From M55B165 sp051744245 (GTDB lineage: Bacteria; Actinomycetota; Humimicrobiia; Humimicrobiales; Humimicrobiaceae), in contig JBNJCV010000051.1 in NCBI GenBank assembly GCA_051744245.1, positions 1-12,453 of the forward strand: DNA of 12,453 bases, in the 5' to 3' direction. The position numbers and the translations under genes are program-made. The notes beneath the pieces were generated by a model. That model worked only from the letters and a program-made list of their open reading frames with translations, was not told where the DNA came from and ran no database searches. Shown in pieces: positions 1 to 6,964 of the stretch. Within the stretch, counting starts at the first letter, position 1, and each line of letters begins with the position of its first letter.

Positions 1-287
1 AAATAAGAAGTATTGTCCTCCAAAAGTGGATAAATCCCCACCAAATGCTTTCCCTGCAGATGCTCTTTCATTACTTCTTTGGTCAAAGGCAGCTTTTTTT
101 TATTGCTAAAATTTTTAAAATTACCTCCTTGGGCTTTGTGGCTTAAATACTCATTCCAGTTAAACCTGTAAGCCGGCATATAGCCTGATTTTTTACCCTT
201 CTGCCACCTTTTTGCATATACATCACTTCTGCCTCTAAAAAGGGATCTAAATAAATTTATTTGTTTTTCATCTATGCCTGGTACCAT
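1..287 (-). CDS. TOTE-type archaeo-eukaryotic primase protein (N-terminal part, runs off the window)
   Basis: The 95 visible residues match the start of the primase domain of TOTE conflict-system proteins, which are thought to act in defence or element conflict and usually carry a superfamily II helicase and a nuclease further on. Visible signatures are INLFRSLFRGRSDVYAKRW (residues about 10-28), GKKSGYMPA and the strand HLVGIYPLLEDNTSY at the window edge. In the family this strand lies just before the catalytic aspartates, so the active site is outside the window. The only usual start codon in frame is the ATG at 287, after AAAAGG about 10 bases upstream; the frame upstream of it is open only back to a TGA at 341-339. 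The gene follows the 204-aa gene by 41 bases and is probably co-transcribed with it. Recognition is from memory of the family motifs; helicase and nuclease parts are assumed, not seen. Confidence 0.72.
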   Translation of the reverse strand, partial: MVPGIDEKQINLFRSLFRGRSDVYAKRWQKGKKSGYMPAYRFNWNEYLSHKAQGGNFKNFSNKKKLPLTKEVMKEHLQGKHLVGIYPLLEDNTSY

Positions 288-328
288 ATCTTTAGAATAC
301 CTTTTACTAGGAATGTGCTTTAAAAAAA

Positions 329-943
329 TCAGTAAGCTTCATATATCCTACGGGCAAGTAAAAAGAAATCCTCTAATTCTTCCCTTAAAATATGACCGTC
401 CAATGTAAACTCGTAAAGCTCAATATTACCATCGATAATTTCCCAAATTCTTTCCTGTACTGCTTCAAAGCCACCCAGGCCCCAGCCGGCCCCCTGGCCA
501 TTAGAGAAGGTGATATGAAAATAATCCGAAAGTATATCCTCATATATTTCCAGAGTGGGGGGATTACCCTTAAACCAGGGGTTTCCAAGTATCTCAAAGA
601 TTACAGAAGGGCTGGTTTCCCTGGCAAGCCCCATAAAGAACTCGCTTTTCAGCATCCACCCTGACATTGAACACTCTAATTTTCCCCTGAACATAGCCCT
701 TTCATAGCCAAAAGCCATAAATGTCAAAGATCTGGTCAGCTCATGCCTGAACTCAAATTCAGTCCCGGGAATATCTTTGGGCCAATACCCGTAGCCAGTA
801 TCCTCCAGGCTCTCTTTTACATCCGGCCAGAATTTATCAACCAAAATATGGTCCAGATACTCTTTATTCTCTGGATTTTCCAATATGGCCATATCCTTAT
901 TATCACTGACTTTCATTGCTTCTCCAACTGCCCAATCAGCCAT
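329..943 (-). CDS. unrecognised 204-aa acidic soluble protein
   Basis: I do not recognise this protein. It is rich in Glu, Asp and aromatic residues, has no signal peptide and no clear membrane span, and shows no catalytic motif that I can name. Visible features are a Trp/Tyr/Pro stretch (TGYGYWPKDIPGTEFEF), a Gly-rich turn (NGQGAGWGLGGFEAVQERIW) and a probably helical, acidic C-terminus ending in LARRIYEAY. The ATG at 943 is preceded by AGAAAGGA with about 8 bases of spacing, which supports the start. It sits 21 bases after the ZIP transporter and 41 bases before the TOTE primase gene, all on one strand, so all three may share a transcript. An accessory role with the primase protein is possible but rests on position only. 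The frame is intact and is surely a gene. Confidence 0.8.
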   Translation of the reverse strand: MADWAVGEAMKVSDNKDMAILENPENKEYLDHILVDKFWPDVKESLEDTGYGYWPKDIPGTEFEFRHELTRSLTFMAFGYERAMFRGKLECSMSGWMLKSEFFMGLARETSPSVIFEILGNPWFKGNPPTLEIYEDILSDYFHITFSNGQGAGWGLGGFEAVQERIWEIIDGNIELYEFTLDGHILREELEDFFLLARRIYEAY

Positions 944-964
944 GAAATCATTCCTTTCTATTTT

Positions 965-1723
965 TTATTGTAATAACAGCAAGCTTAGGGACATTATAAC
1001 CATTCCGGCTATAAAACCAACTACAGGAGCATGGTCAAAACCATAATCCCTGGATACTGGAATTAATTCATCAATAGAAATAAACACCATAATGCCAGCA
1101 ATACCCGCCAATAAGTAGCCTAAAATCTGCGGGGTTAGAAAAGGCAGTAAAAATAATGCTGTTATTCCCGCGCCAACAGGCTCTGCCAGCCCAGAAAAAA
1201 AAGACCACAGGAATGCCTTTTTCTTGTTTCCCGTGGCCTTGTATATAGGAGTGGAGACGGCCAAGCCTTCGGGTATATTATGTATAGCAATAGCTATGGC
1301 AATGGCAATTCCAACCCGGATATCCAACAATGAACTATAGAAAGTAGCCATCCCTTCGGGAAAATTATGGATACCAATCCCCAGGGCCACAAACAATCCT
1401 GCCCTTAACAGTTTCTCATCTGTCCCTGGTTTTATGCCATCCTTTTGCCCCTTGTATTCATGGGGCACAAAATGGTCAATTGCAAACATAACCATAAACC
1501 CTATAAAAAAAGCAATATTGGCTTTAAGGAAACCAACTTCCTCAATCCCGGTAGGCAAAAGCTCCAGAAAGGATATTCCTATCATTACTCCTGCAGTAAA
1601 GCCCAGGGAAAAGCTAAAAAATTTGTCATTAATTTTTTTGGGAATGAGGCCCAGGAGACTCCCTATAATTGTAGAAAGCCCCGCAATAGAAGTTATAATT
1701 AATGCTTTTAATATTGGGTTCAT
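965..1723 (-). CDS. ZIP family divalent metal transporter (ZupT-like)
   Basis: Integral membrane protein of 252 aa, close to the usual length of ZupT-type ZIP transporters, which import zinc and other divalent metals. About eight hydrophobic segments are visible. The two metal-binding helices carry the family motifs: HNFPEGMATF at residues 119-128 and HNIPEGLAV at 148-156, followed by the conserved GLAEPVGAG at 178-186. The loop between segments 3 and 4 (about residues 86-104) is charged and carries His88, a likely cytoplasmic metal-binding loop. The ATG at 1723 has only a weak SD (TAGAAA). The gene is first in a minus-strand run with the 204-aa gene and the TOTE primase gene and is divergent from plsY. 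The substrate metal cannot be told from sequence; zinc is the default. Confidence 0.93.
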   Translation of the reverse strand: MNPILKALIITSIAGLSTIIGSLLGLIPKKINDKFFSFSLGFTAGVMIGISFLELLPTGIEEVGFLKANIAFFIGFMVMFAIDHFVPHEYKGQKDGIKPGTDEKLLRAGLFVALGIGIHNFPEGMATFYSSLLDIRVGIAIAIAIAIHNIPEGLAVSTPIYKATGNKKKAFLWSFFSGLAEPVGAGITALFLLPFLTPQILGYLLAGIAGIMVFISIDELIPVSRDYGFDHAPVVGFIAGMVIMSLSLLLLQ

Positions 1724-1799
1724 TTTCTAAATAATTTTATTTATAATGATATTATAGAATACCTTATAGAAAAAATGAAAAAATTTATATATTTTTATT
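1724..1799. promoter_or_regulatory. divergent AT-rich promoter region between ZIP transporter and plsY
   Basis: This 76-bp spacer separates two divergent genes. A TATAAT on the plus strand at 1742-1747 could serve plsY, and an ATTATA at 1751-1756 reads as TATAAT on the minus strand and could serve the ZIP gene. Neither has a good -35 at the right distance, so the promoters are tentative, and the two -10 boxes almost touch, which would make the two starts compete. Confidence 0.4.
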
Positions 1800-2426
1800 A
1801 TGAGTCCTGAACTGTTAAGAAATACAGTATTTGTGGTAATAAGTTATCTTTTTGGCAGCATCCCTTTCTGTTTTTTAATTGCTAAATTCAAAAAAAAAGA
1901 CCTCACCAAAATAGGAGACCAAAACCCAGGGGGATGGAATCTTGCATTCAGCGTTTCAAAATTCTGGGGTGGAATGGGGGCAACACTGGATATTTTAAAA
2001 GGCTTCTTGCCCTTTTTTTTAATATTAAAATTTACCGGGTCAGAAGTTACTGCCATTATTGCCGGCTGTGCAGCAATAGCCGGGCATGATTATTCTCCTT
2101 TCCTGAAATTTTCAGGAGGGAAAGGAATAGCATCCCTGCTGGGTTTCCTTCTAGCCATGAATCCATTTTCAATAATAGCTTTCGGGGTGGGAATAGTTTC
2201 GGTCCTTTTTATTGCCAAAAACATGATATGGGGAGTTGTTAGCGGCATAATATTTGCATGTTCATTTTTGGTTATTATCAATTCACCTGTTTACTTATTA
2301 TTTGGAATTTTTTTGCTTATAATAATGATACCCAAATATATAAACCATTCCTTACCCATTTGGGAAAATTTTCAGTTCAGAAAAGAAGAAAAAATAAAAG
2401 ACCTATTTACTCCTAAAACCAGGTAA
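1800..2426 (+). CDS. plsY: glycerol-3-phosphate acyltransferase PlsY (divergent)
   Basis: Membrane enzyme that transfers an acyl group from acyl phosphate to glycerol 3-phosphate, the first acylation in phospholipid synthesis. At 208 aa it has the family length with about five hydrophobic segments. Motif 1 appears as YLFGSIPFCFLIAK (residues 16-29), motif 2 as IGDQNPGGWNL (38-48) and motif 3 as GHDYSPFLKFSGGKGIA (95-111). Motif 2 departs from the usual GSGN(I/P)GATN, so this is a divergent branch; activity is likely but not proven by sequence. The ATG at 1800 has no clear SD, and an in-frame TGA at 1776 closes the frame upstream. It is the only protein gene on the plus strand. Its TAA at 2424-2426 is directly followed by the stop of the convergent glycosyltransferase gene, with no base between. 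Confidence 0.88.
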   Translation: MSPELLRNTVFVVISYLFGSIPFCFLIAKFKKKDLTKIGDQNPGGWNLAFSVSKFWGGMGATLDILKGFLPFFLILKFTGSEVTAIIAGCAAIAGHDYSPFLKFSGGKGIASLLGFLLAMNPFSIIAFGVGIVSVLFIAKNMIWGVVSGIIFACSFLVIINSPVYLLFGIFLLIIMIPKYINHSLPIWENFQFRKEEKIKDLFTPKTR

Positions 2427-3611
2427 TTACTTCTCAATTACTTTCAGATCCTGTTCATCATTTACATCATAAGTTCTATTTTTCCAATAAATTCCTGTGG
2501 CAAATTTGCATTTGTATAAGGAGCGAAAGGCTATAATTATTAAATCGGCAACTGCAAATGGATGTAAAAAAATGTCTAGAGTCCTAGTTTTAAACCTAAT
2601 AGCATAAATAATCCTTATAATTAAAATAAAAATTACCTGCAGGGAAATCACATCTATAATTATACCGGGCCAACCAAAAATAAAAGCCATAGGCATAAAT
2701 AAGAAAGGAGACAGGAATATAGCTGCCACCAGGATAATTGCTGTCAGGTAATTTAAAATATTATAACCAAAGGCCGCAAACAAAACTTTAGTATACCCCT
2801 CTATTACTTCCTTAAAGCTTTTATACATCCTGCAATATACCCCCTTATATCCGTCAAATATCATGAACCTATATCCGGAGTCCTTGACTTTCTTTGAAAT
2901 TTTGATATCTTCTAATACTTCCTTCTTAACAGAGCTGTGTCCCCCTATTTTTTTGTACACCCCTTTTTTGAACAACATAAACTGGCCAATAGCTGTACAA
3001 AATAACGGATTCTTGCTTTTAATAATCAGCCCCAAAGGTAAAAAACATAAAATCATAAAATTTGCAAAGGGAACCATCATCCTCTCATGGATAGATACTG
3101 TTATTTGCTGCGCAAAAATTGAAGCTGCATCCAAATTGTAATTAACAGCACTTGCCAGGGCAGAGGAAACTGATTTTTTAAAGTGCAAGGTGTCAGCATC
3201 AATAAAAATCAGATATTTCCCATTCGCATATTTAGAAAGCTGGTAACAGGCGTAATTTTTTCCAAACCAACCTTTTTTCAGGGATTTTCCCTTTATAGCT
3301 GTTATTCTTTTGTCTTTTTTTTCCAAGTCTTTAATTATATTATAGGTATTGTCAGAAGAGTTATCATCAAGAATAATTATTTCTAAATTAGAGTAATCCT
3401 GCTTTAGTAGTGAATTTACGCATCTTTTTATATTAGATTCTTCATTTCTGGCCGGTATAAGTATAGATACCAGGGGAGGATCTTTTTTAATGTAACTGGG
3501 AAGCTCTAATTTTACAGCCCTTTTAAACAAAAAATTGTTAATAATGAAATTAATCAAGATAAGAAAAATAATGAATAAGATAGCATAATTATATATTAAG
3601 AATAAATCCAT
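2427..3611 (-). CDS. membrane-anchored family 2 glycosyltransferase
   Basis: A GT-A fold glycosyltransferase of 394 aa with an N-terminal membrane anchor (about residues 5-28) and two C-terminal hydrophobic stretches (about 285-310 and 312-338). The catalytic domain shows PLVSILIPARNEESNIKRC from residue 46, Asp82-Asp83 in ILDDNSSDNT, the metal-binding DAD at 138-140, and the acceptor-side ED at 234-235 in EVLEDIKISKKV. The segment YCRMYKSFKEVIEGYTK takes the place of the usual (Q/R)XXRW and is like lipid- or carotenoid-modifying glycosyltransferases such as CrtQ. It probably moves a sugar from a nucleotide sugar to a lipid on the cytoplasmic face; the true substrate is unknown. It follows the thioesterase gene by 9 bases, and its SD (AAAAAGG) overlaps the upstream stop codon, which indicates coupling. 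Confidence 0.88.
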   Translation of the reverse strand: MDLFLIYNYAILFIIFLILINFIINNFLFKRAVKLELPSYIKKDPPLVSILIPARNEESNIKRCVNSLLKQDYSNLEIIILDDNSSDNTYNIIKDLEKKDKRITAIKGKSLKKGWFGKNYACYQLSKYANGKYLIFIDADTLHFKKSVSSALASAVNYNLDAASIFAQQITVSIHERMMVPFANFMILCFLPLGLIIKSKNPLFCTAIGQFMLFKKGVYKKIGGHSSVKKEVLEDIKISKKVKDSGYRFMIFDGYKGVYCRMYKSFKEVIEGYTKVLFAAFGYNILNYLTAIILVAAIFLSPFLFMPMAFIFGWPGIIIDVISLQVIFILIIRIIYAIRFKTRTLDIFLHPFAVADLIIIAFRSLYKCKFATGIYWKNRTYDVNDEQDLKVIEK

Positions 3612-3620
3612 TATATCTTA

Positions 3621-4019
3621 TTACCTTTTTTTCTCATTTGCCCTTCTTCTTAAATCATCTAAATTCACAACATACCTTGAATGAATGCCTTCTCCAATTT
3701 TTTCTTTTCCATCATATGCTTCCACCTTAAATTTCAGCTTAGGGCCCTCAGCCTCAACCAGTATTGCATTAGCAGTAACACTCATACCAATTGGTGTAGC
3801 TGCTAAATGTTTTATATCTACCCTGGTACCAACAGACGCAAAACCTTCAGGAAGGTTTCTGTCCACTGCTTCTATGGCTGCTTTTTCCATCAAACCTACC
3901 ATGGCTGGAGTTGCAAATACGTCTACATTCCCGCTCCCATATGCAACCGCAGTATTATTCTGGTTAACTTGAGTTCTGGCAGTTCCGGACAACCCCACTT
4001 TTAAATTGATATCCTGCAA
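3621..4019 (-). CDS. FlK-like hotdog thioesterase
   Basis: A small hotdog-fold acyl-CoA thioesterase of 132 aa, related to fluoroacetyl-CoA thioesterase FlK. The three FlK catalytic residues (Thr42, Glu50, His76 in FlK) have counterparts here at Thr37, Glu45 and His71, with the same spacing: ATPAMVGLMEKAA holds Thr and Glu, and VGTRVDIKHLAATPIG holds His. The family hydrolyses acyl-CoAs in the cytoplasm; a real role with fluoroacetate is unlikely, and small or unknown acyl-CoAs are the safe reading. The start is a TTG at 4019, with GGGGG six bases upstream; no ATG lies near the N-terminus, and the residues after it begin in the family's usual place. It is the first gene of a two-gene unit with the glycosyltransferase. 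Confidence 0.88.
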   Translation of the reverse strand: MQDINLKVGLSGTARTQVNQNNTAVAYGSGNVDVFATPAMVGLMEKAAIEAVDRNLPEGFASVGTRVDIKHLAATPIGMSVTANAILVEAEGPKLKFKVEAYDGKEKIGEGIHSRYVVNLDDLRRRANEKKR

Positions 4020-4051
4020 TGATTCCCCCGCTAAATTAAAAGTTTGTAATT

Positions 4052-4080
4052 ATTTTAGTTTTTTTTAAAAACTTAGTAAA
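4052..4080 (-). promoter_or_regulatory. putative promoter of the thioesterase-glycosyltransferase unit
   Basis: On the minus strand TTTACT (4080-4075) lies 17 bases before TAAAAT (4057-4052), a fair sigma-70 pair in the 69-bp gap between the DUF72 gene and the thioesterase gene. Each box differs from consensus, and the region is AT-rich, so chance matches are possible. Confidence 0.4.
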
Positions 4081-4088
4081 GACAATTA

Positions 4089-4811
4089 TTATAATAATTC
4101 TTTAAGGGTTAAGGCATTCCTGAAAGCGTGGCCTTTTGCGTCATTATTAAAATAAATATAGCTATCCAATCCTTTTTCCTTGCACTTTTTGGCTATATTT
4201 GCAAATTTTTTTAACTGTTTATCAGTATAACTGGATGAATAAAGCTTTTCACTTCCATGGAGCCTAATGTAGCAAAACTCTCCAGTTATTTTTTCATGGT
4301 AGGGAAAGCTGGGTGAACTGGAAATGACAATTGCATATCCTGAAGCCTCAAGGATACTATATATTTCATTGTCAAACCAGCTTTTTTCCCGGAATTCAAA
4401 TGCACATAAAATGTCATTAGGTAGTAATCCCGCAAAATTTTTTAATTTCTCTGCATTTTTTTTTAGATTTTTAGGCAACTGAAATAATATGGGACCAAGC
4501 TTTTTACCCAAACCACTAGATACCTCTAAAAGGTTATCTAAAGGCTGTTTGCAGTCCTTTAGCTTTTTCATATGAGTTATGTACCTGGAGGCCTTTATAG
4601 AAAACAAGAAATTTTCCGGGGTTTTTTTAGCCCAGTTTCTAAAAGTCTTTTTCTGGGGTAAGTTATAAAAGGTGTTATTGATTTCCACCGTATCAAACTT
4701 ACTGGAATAAAACTGCAGCCACTTATCCTTTTTAATATCTTCAGGATAAAAATCCCCTGCCCAGTTCTTATAGCTGTAGCCGGATGTTCCTATATATATA
4801 CTTGCTGCCAT
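4089..4811 (-). CDS. DUF72 (YecE-like) family protein
   Basis: A 240-aa member of the DUF72 family, a TIM-barrel-like fold widespread in bacteria and archaea with no settled function. Family signatures are all present: IYIGTSGYSYKNWAGDFYP (residues 5-23), FDTVEINNTFYNLP (39-52), GPILFQLP (106-113), AFEFREKSW (137-145), YIRLHGS (181-187) and YIYFNNDAKGHAFRNA (218-233). The protein has usual length and looks intact. The ATG at 4811 has an SD (AAGGGG) about 6 bases upstream, and that SD is part of a long inverted repeat. The gene follows the glutamate synthase operon by 48 bases on the same strand, so it could be its last cistron, although nothing known connects DUF72 with glutamate synthesis. 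Confidence 0.94.
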   Translation of the reverse strand: MAASIYIGTSGYSYKNWAGDFYPEDIKKDKWLQFYSSKFDTVEINNTFYNLPQKKTFRNWAKKTPENFLFSIKASRYITHMKKLKDCKQPLDNLLEVSSGLGKKLGPILFQLPKNLKKNAEKLKNFAGLLPNDILCAFEFREKSWFDNEIYSILEASGYAIVISSSPSFPYHEKITGEFCYIRLHGSEKLYSSSYTDKQLKKFANIAKKCKEKGLDSYIYFNNDAKGHAFRNALTLKELL

Positions 4812-4815
4812 TTTA

Positions 4816-4847
4816 TCCCCTTATTTATTAAACCGTAAATAAGGGGA
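4816..4847 (-). promoter_or_regulatory. inverted repeat covering the SD of the DUF72 gene
   Basis: TCCCCTTATTTA at 4816-4827 and TAAATAAGGGGA at 4836-4847 are perfect complements (12 bp) around an 8-base loop. In the minus-strand RNA the 3' arm contains AAGGGG, the SD of the DUF72 gene, six bases or so before its ATG. No run of T follows on either strand, so it is not a normal intrinsic terminator. Folding would hide the ribosome site; it may also protect the 3' end of the glutamate synthase mRNA. Confidence 0.6.
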
Positions 4848-4859
4848 AAACACAAACGG

Positions 4860-5636
4860 CTAATATGCATATAACTTCCCGTATGGCCGGTGGGAGTAAG
4901 GAATTAATTTAATGAAGTCCCTTGAATTAATGTTTGCTTTTTTTTCAAAAAATTTATTGTAGTTAGCAATATATTTATTTAAAATCTTTATGTCTTCTTT
5001 ATTTATGGGCATTTTTTTAACTTCTTTTCCTAACTTGTAATCTCTTATTTCTCCCCTTACGTAAATTATGCCCCCATGCATACCAGTACCAACATAATTG
5101 CCCACTACATCCCTATGGCCAAGCAAATTTTGGTGGCTGTTTCTACCATCTGAAATCCCCATAACAATTATTATCCCCCCTGCCATATATTCTCCTAAAA
5201 AATTGCCTGCCGTACCCCCTATTATAATGGCCGGAACCTTATCCCGGTAAGATTTCATATGTATTCCGCATCTGTATCCAGCATCATTTTCAATATATAT
5301 TTCACCACCCCGTATAGAATAGCCAATGATATCCCCTGCGTCTCCATGGATAACAATTCTGCCTGAATTCATGGTATTGCCTACAGCATCCTGGCCATTT
5401 CCATATATTTCTATATCCGGACCATCCATAAAAGCAGCAAGATCATTGCCTGGGGTTCCATAAACATTTATCTTTACTTTTGTCTTTAACCCATCACCGA
5501 TATATCTATGTCCGAGGACATCCTTAAGATCCAGGGAAAAATTGTTGTTGTTTGTAGCACTCCCAGAAATTACTTCCTTTATTTTTCTGTTTAATTGTTT
5601 ATAGCTTAAATTTTTAGCATTAATGGTATGCTTCAT
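4860..5636 (-). CDS. glutamate synthase GXGXG domain subunit
   Basis: A 258-aa stand-alone version of the C-terminal right-handed beta-helix of the glutamate synthase large subunit. The repeating Gly pattern is clear over residues 57-200: VYGTPGNDLAAFMDGPDIEI, VGNTMNSGRIVIHGDAGDII, GYSIRGGEIYIENDAG, GGTAGNFLGEYMAGG and VGNYVGTGMHGGIIYVRG. In complete enzymes this domain is structural and holds the ammonia tunnel and the synthase domain in place. Residues 201-258 form a basic tail beyond the helix. The ATG at 5636 overlaps the stop of the FAD oxidoreductase gene as ATGA, with AAGGA about 8 bases upstream, so translation is probably coupled. It is the fifth gene of the operon, in keeping with split (archaeal-type) glutamate synthases. 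A related split enzyme, N-methylglutamate synthase, has the same domain, so the exact product is not certain. Confidence 0.92.
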   Translation of the reverse strand: MKHTINAKNLSYKQLNRKIKEVISGSATNNNNFSLDLKDVLGHRYIGDGLKTKVKINVYGTPGNDLAAFMDGPDIEIYGNGQDAVGNTMNSGRIVIHGDAGDIIGYSIRGGEIYIENDAGYRCGIHMKSYRDKVPAIIIGGTAGNFLGEYMAGGIIIVMGISDGRNSHQNLLGHRDVVGNYVGTGMHGGIIYVRGEIRDYKLGKEVKKMPINKEDIKILNKYIANYNKFFEKKANINSRDFIKLIPYSHRPYGKLYAY

Positions 5637-6964
5637 ACTTCTATTCCTTCTCCCACTACTAGGTGTTTTTTGTATCCGCTGGGCAGCTGTATCAGCCCAA
5701 AATCCTCTCTTGCTATAAGATCTTTTTCCTTGCTGATATCTATTTTATTTTTTATCAGCCCTGAATATATGCCAGCCCTTTCTATCCCCCCTATAAGTAT
5801 TGCACCTACTACTTTCTTATCCCTTATAACAATTTTCCTGTAATAATTATCATCTGGCCGGTATTCTTTTAAAACTTCTATACCACCATTATCCTCTACA
5901 TTGGTAAGACCCATTGATATTGAGGGTAATTTCAGGATCTCAACCGAGTTCATAAAAAAGCTACCGGCATATTTACTGTTTGCCCCCGCCAGGTTCATTC
6001 CTGCAATAGAGCCCTGACTCACAGCCAGGGGCCATATAGCAATATTTCTATGGCTATTAAGCAGTATATCCCTGCTTTCTATAACATCTCCTGCAGCATA
6101 TACATTTTCTATATTAGTTTGGAGACGGTCATTTACCCTTATACCTCTTTCAATATCTATGAGGCTATTATCAAAAAAGCTTAAGTTTGGGCTAACCCCA
6201 ACTGCAATAACTAACAGGCTGCAGTCAATTTTTTTTCCATTCCTTAAAATTATTCTCTTTACCCTGCCATTGCCTATCTCTATTTTCCTTATTGTATTAT
6301 TAGTATAAATGCTGCTCCCTTTATCCGATATTTCTGATTCCAGCATAGCTGAAGCTTCCCTGTCAAAAGTGGCTGCCAGAATCCTATCTGATAGCTCTAT
6401 TATGTTAATATCCAGGCCAAGCTCAAGAAAAGCTTCGGCCGCCTTTAGTCCGATTAAACCTCCCCCCAGAATAGATGCATTTTTAATATCATTATCTTCA
6501 ATATATTTTTTTAGCTTTAGGGCATCTTCCAGGGTAGTCAGGGTAAAAATTCCGGAAATGCTTTGTAGAGCTTTACTGGTTAAAGGAGCTGTGTTGCCAT
6601 TTTCATCTTCAATATTTATTCCGGGAAGTGCTGGCTGGCCTCCGGTGGCAATTAATAATTTCTTGTATCTATAATCCTCCCCGGTAGTTTCAACAACATT
6701 ATTTTTAAAATCTATCCATTCTGCCCTAGAGCCAAGCACCAGGCTTATATTATTACTCTTATAAAAATCCTTATCCTTAAAATTAATTCTGTCCAGCCCC
6801 AGCTTGCCAGCAAGATAATAAGTGATTAAGGGTTTTGAATAATTAGCATATTTTTCATGGGTTAAAATAGTAATTTTTCCCTTTTTATCTATTTTTCTTA
6901 TATTTTCAGCCGCATTAATTCCTGCCGCAGAATTACCAATAATTAAATAACTGGTACTAACCAT
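5633..6964 (-). CDS. FAD-dependent NAD(P)H oxidoreductase of the glutamate synthase operon
   Basis: A two-dinucleotide-fold flavoprotein of 443 aa, of the NADH oxidase / nitrite reductase FAD type rather than the usual GltD small-subunit type. The FAD fold shows YLIIGNSAAGINAAENI near the N-terminus (residues 6-22), the NAD(P) fold shows SILGGGLIGLKAAEAF (164-179), and VYAAGDVIE (288-296) is the second FAD contact. The usual active-site Cys of NADH oxidases is replaced by SKPLITYYL, and no CXXXXC pair exists, so it probably passes hydride electrons to a partner Fe-S protein. I choose the ATG at 6964, which has AGGTG six bases upstream, over the GTG at 6973. It overlaps the ferredoxin gene by 8 bases and the GXGXG gene by 4, so the three are surely one unit. 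Confidence 0.88.
   Translation of the reverse strand: MVSTSYLIIGNSAAGINAAENIRKIDKKGKITILTHEKYANYSKPLITYYLAGKLGLDRINFKDKDFYKSNNISLVLGSRAEWIDFKNNVVETTGEDYRYKKLLIATGGQPALPGINIEDENGNTAPLTSKALQSISGIFTLTTLEDALKLKKYIEDNDIKNASILGGGLIGLKAAEAFLELGLDINIIELSDRILAATFDREASAMLESEISDKGSSIYTNNTIRKIEIGNGRVKRIILRNGKKIDCSLLVIAVGVSPNLSFFDNSLIDIERGIRVNDRLQTNIENVYAAGDVIESRDILLNSHRNIAIWPLAVSQGSIAGMNLAGANSKYAGSFFMNSVEILKLPSISMGLTNVEDNGGIEVLKEYRPDDNYYRKIVIRDKKVVGAILIGGIERAGIYSGLIKNKIDISKEKDLIAREDFGLIQLPSGYKKHLVVGEGIEV

Noticed and set aside
965..1723. ZIP transporter as part of the TOTE conflict locus
   Set aside because: It is an ordinary housekeeping metal transporter; nearness and shared strand are the only link.
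4816..4847. Intrinsic terminator at the end of the glutamate synthase operon
   Set aside because: The stem is perfect but neither strand has a T run after it, and its arm contains the SD of the next gene.
6309..6674. Plus-strand open frame of 121 codons
   Set aside because: It lies wholly inside the FAD oxidoreductase gene on the other strand, has a low-complexity Ser/Ile-rich product, and shows no family motif.
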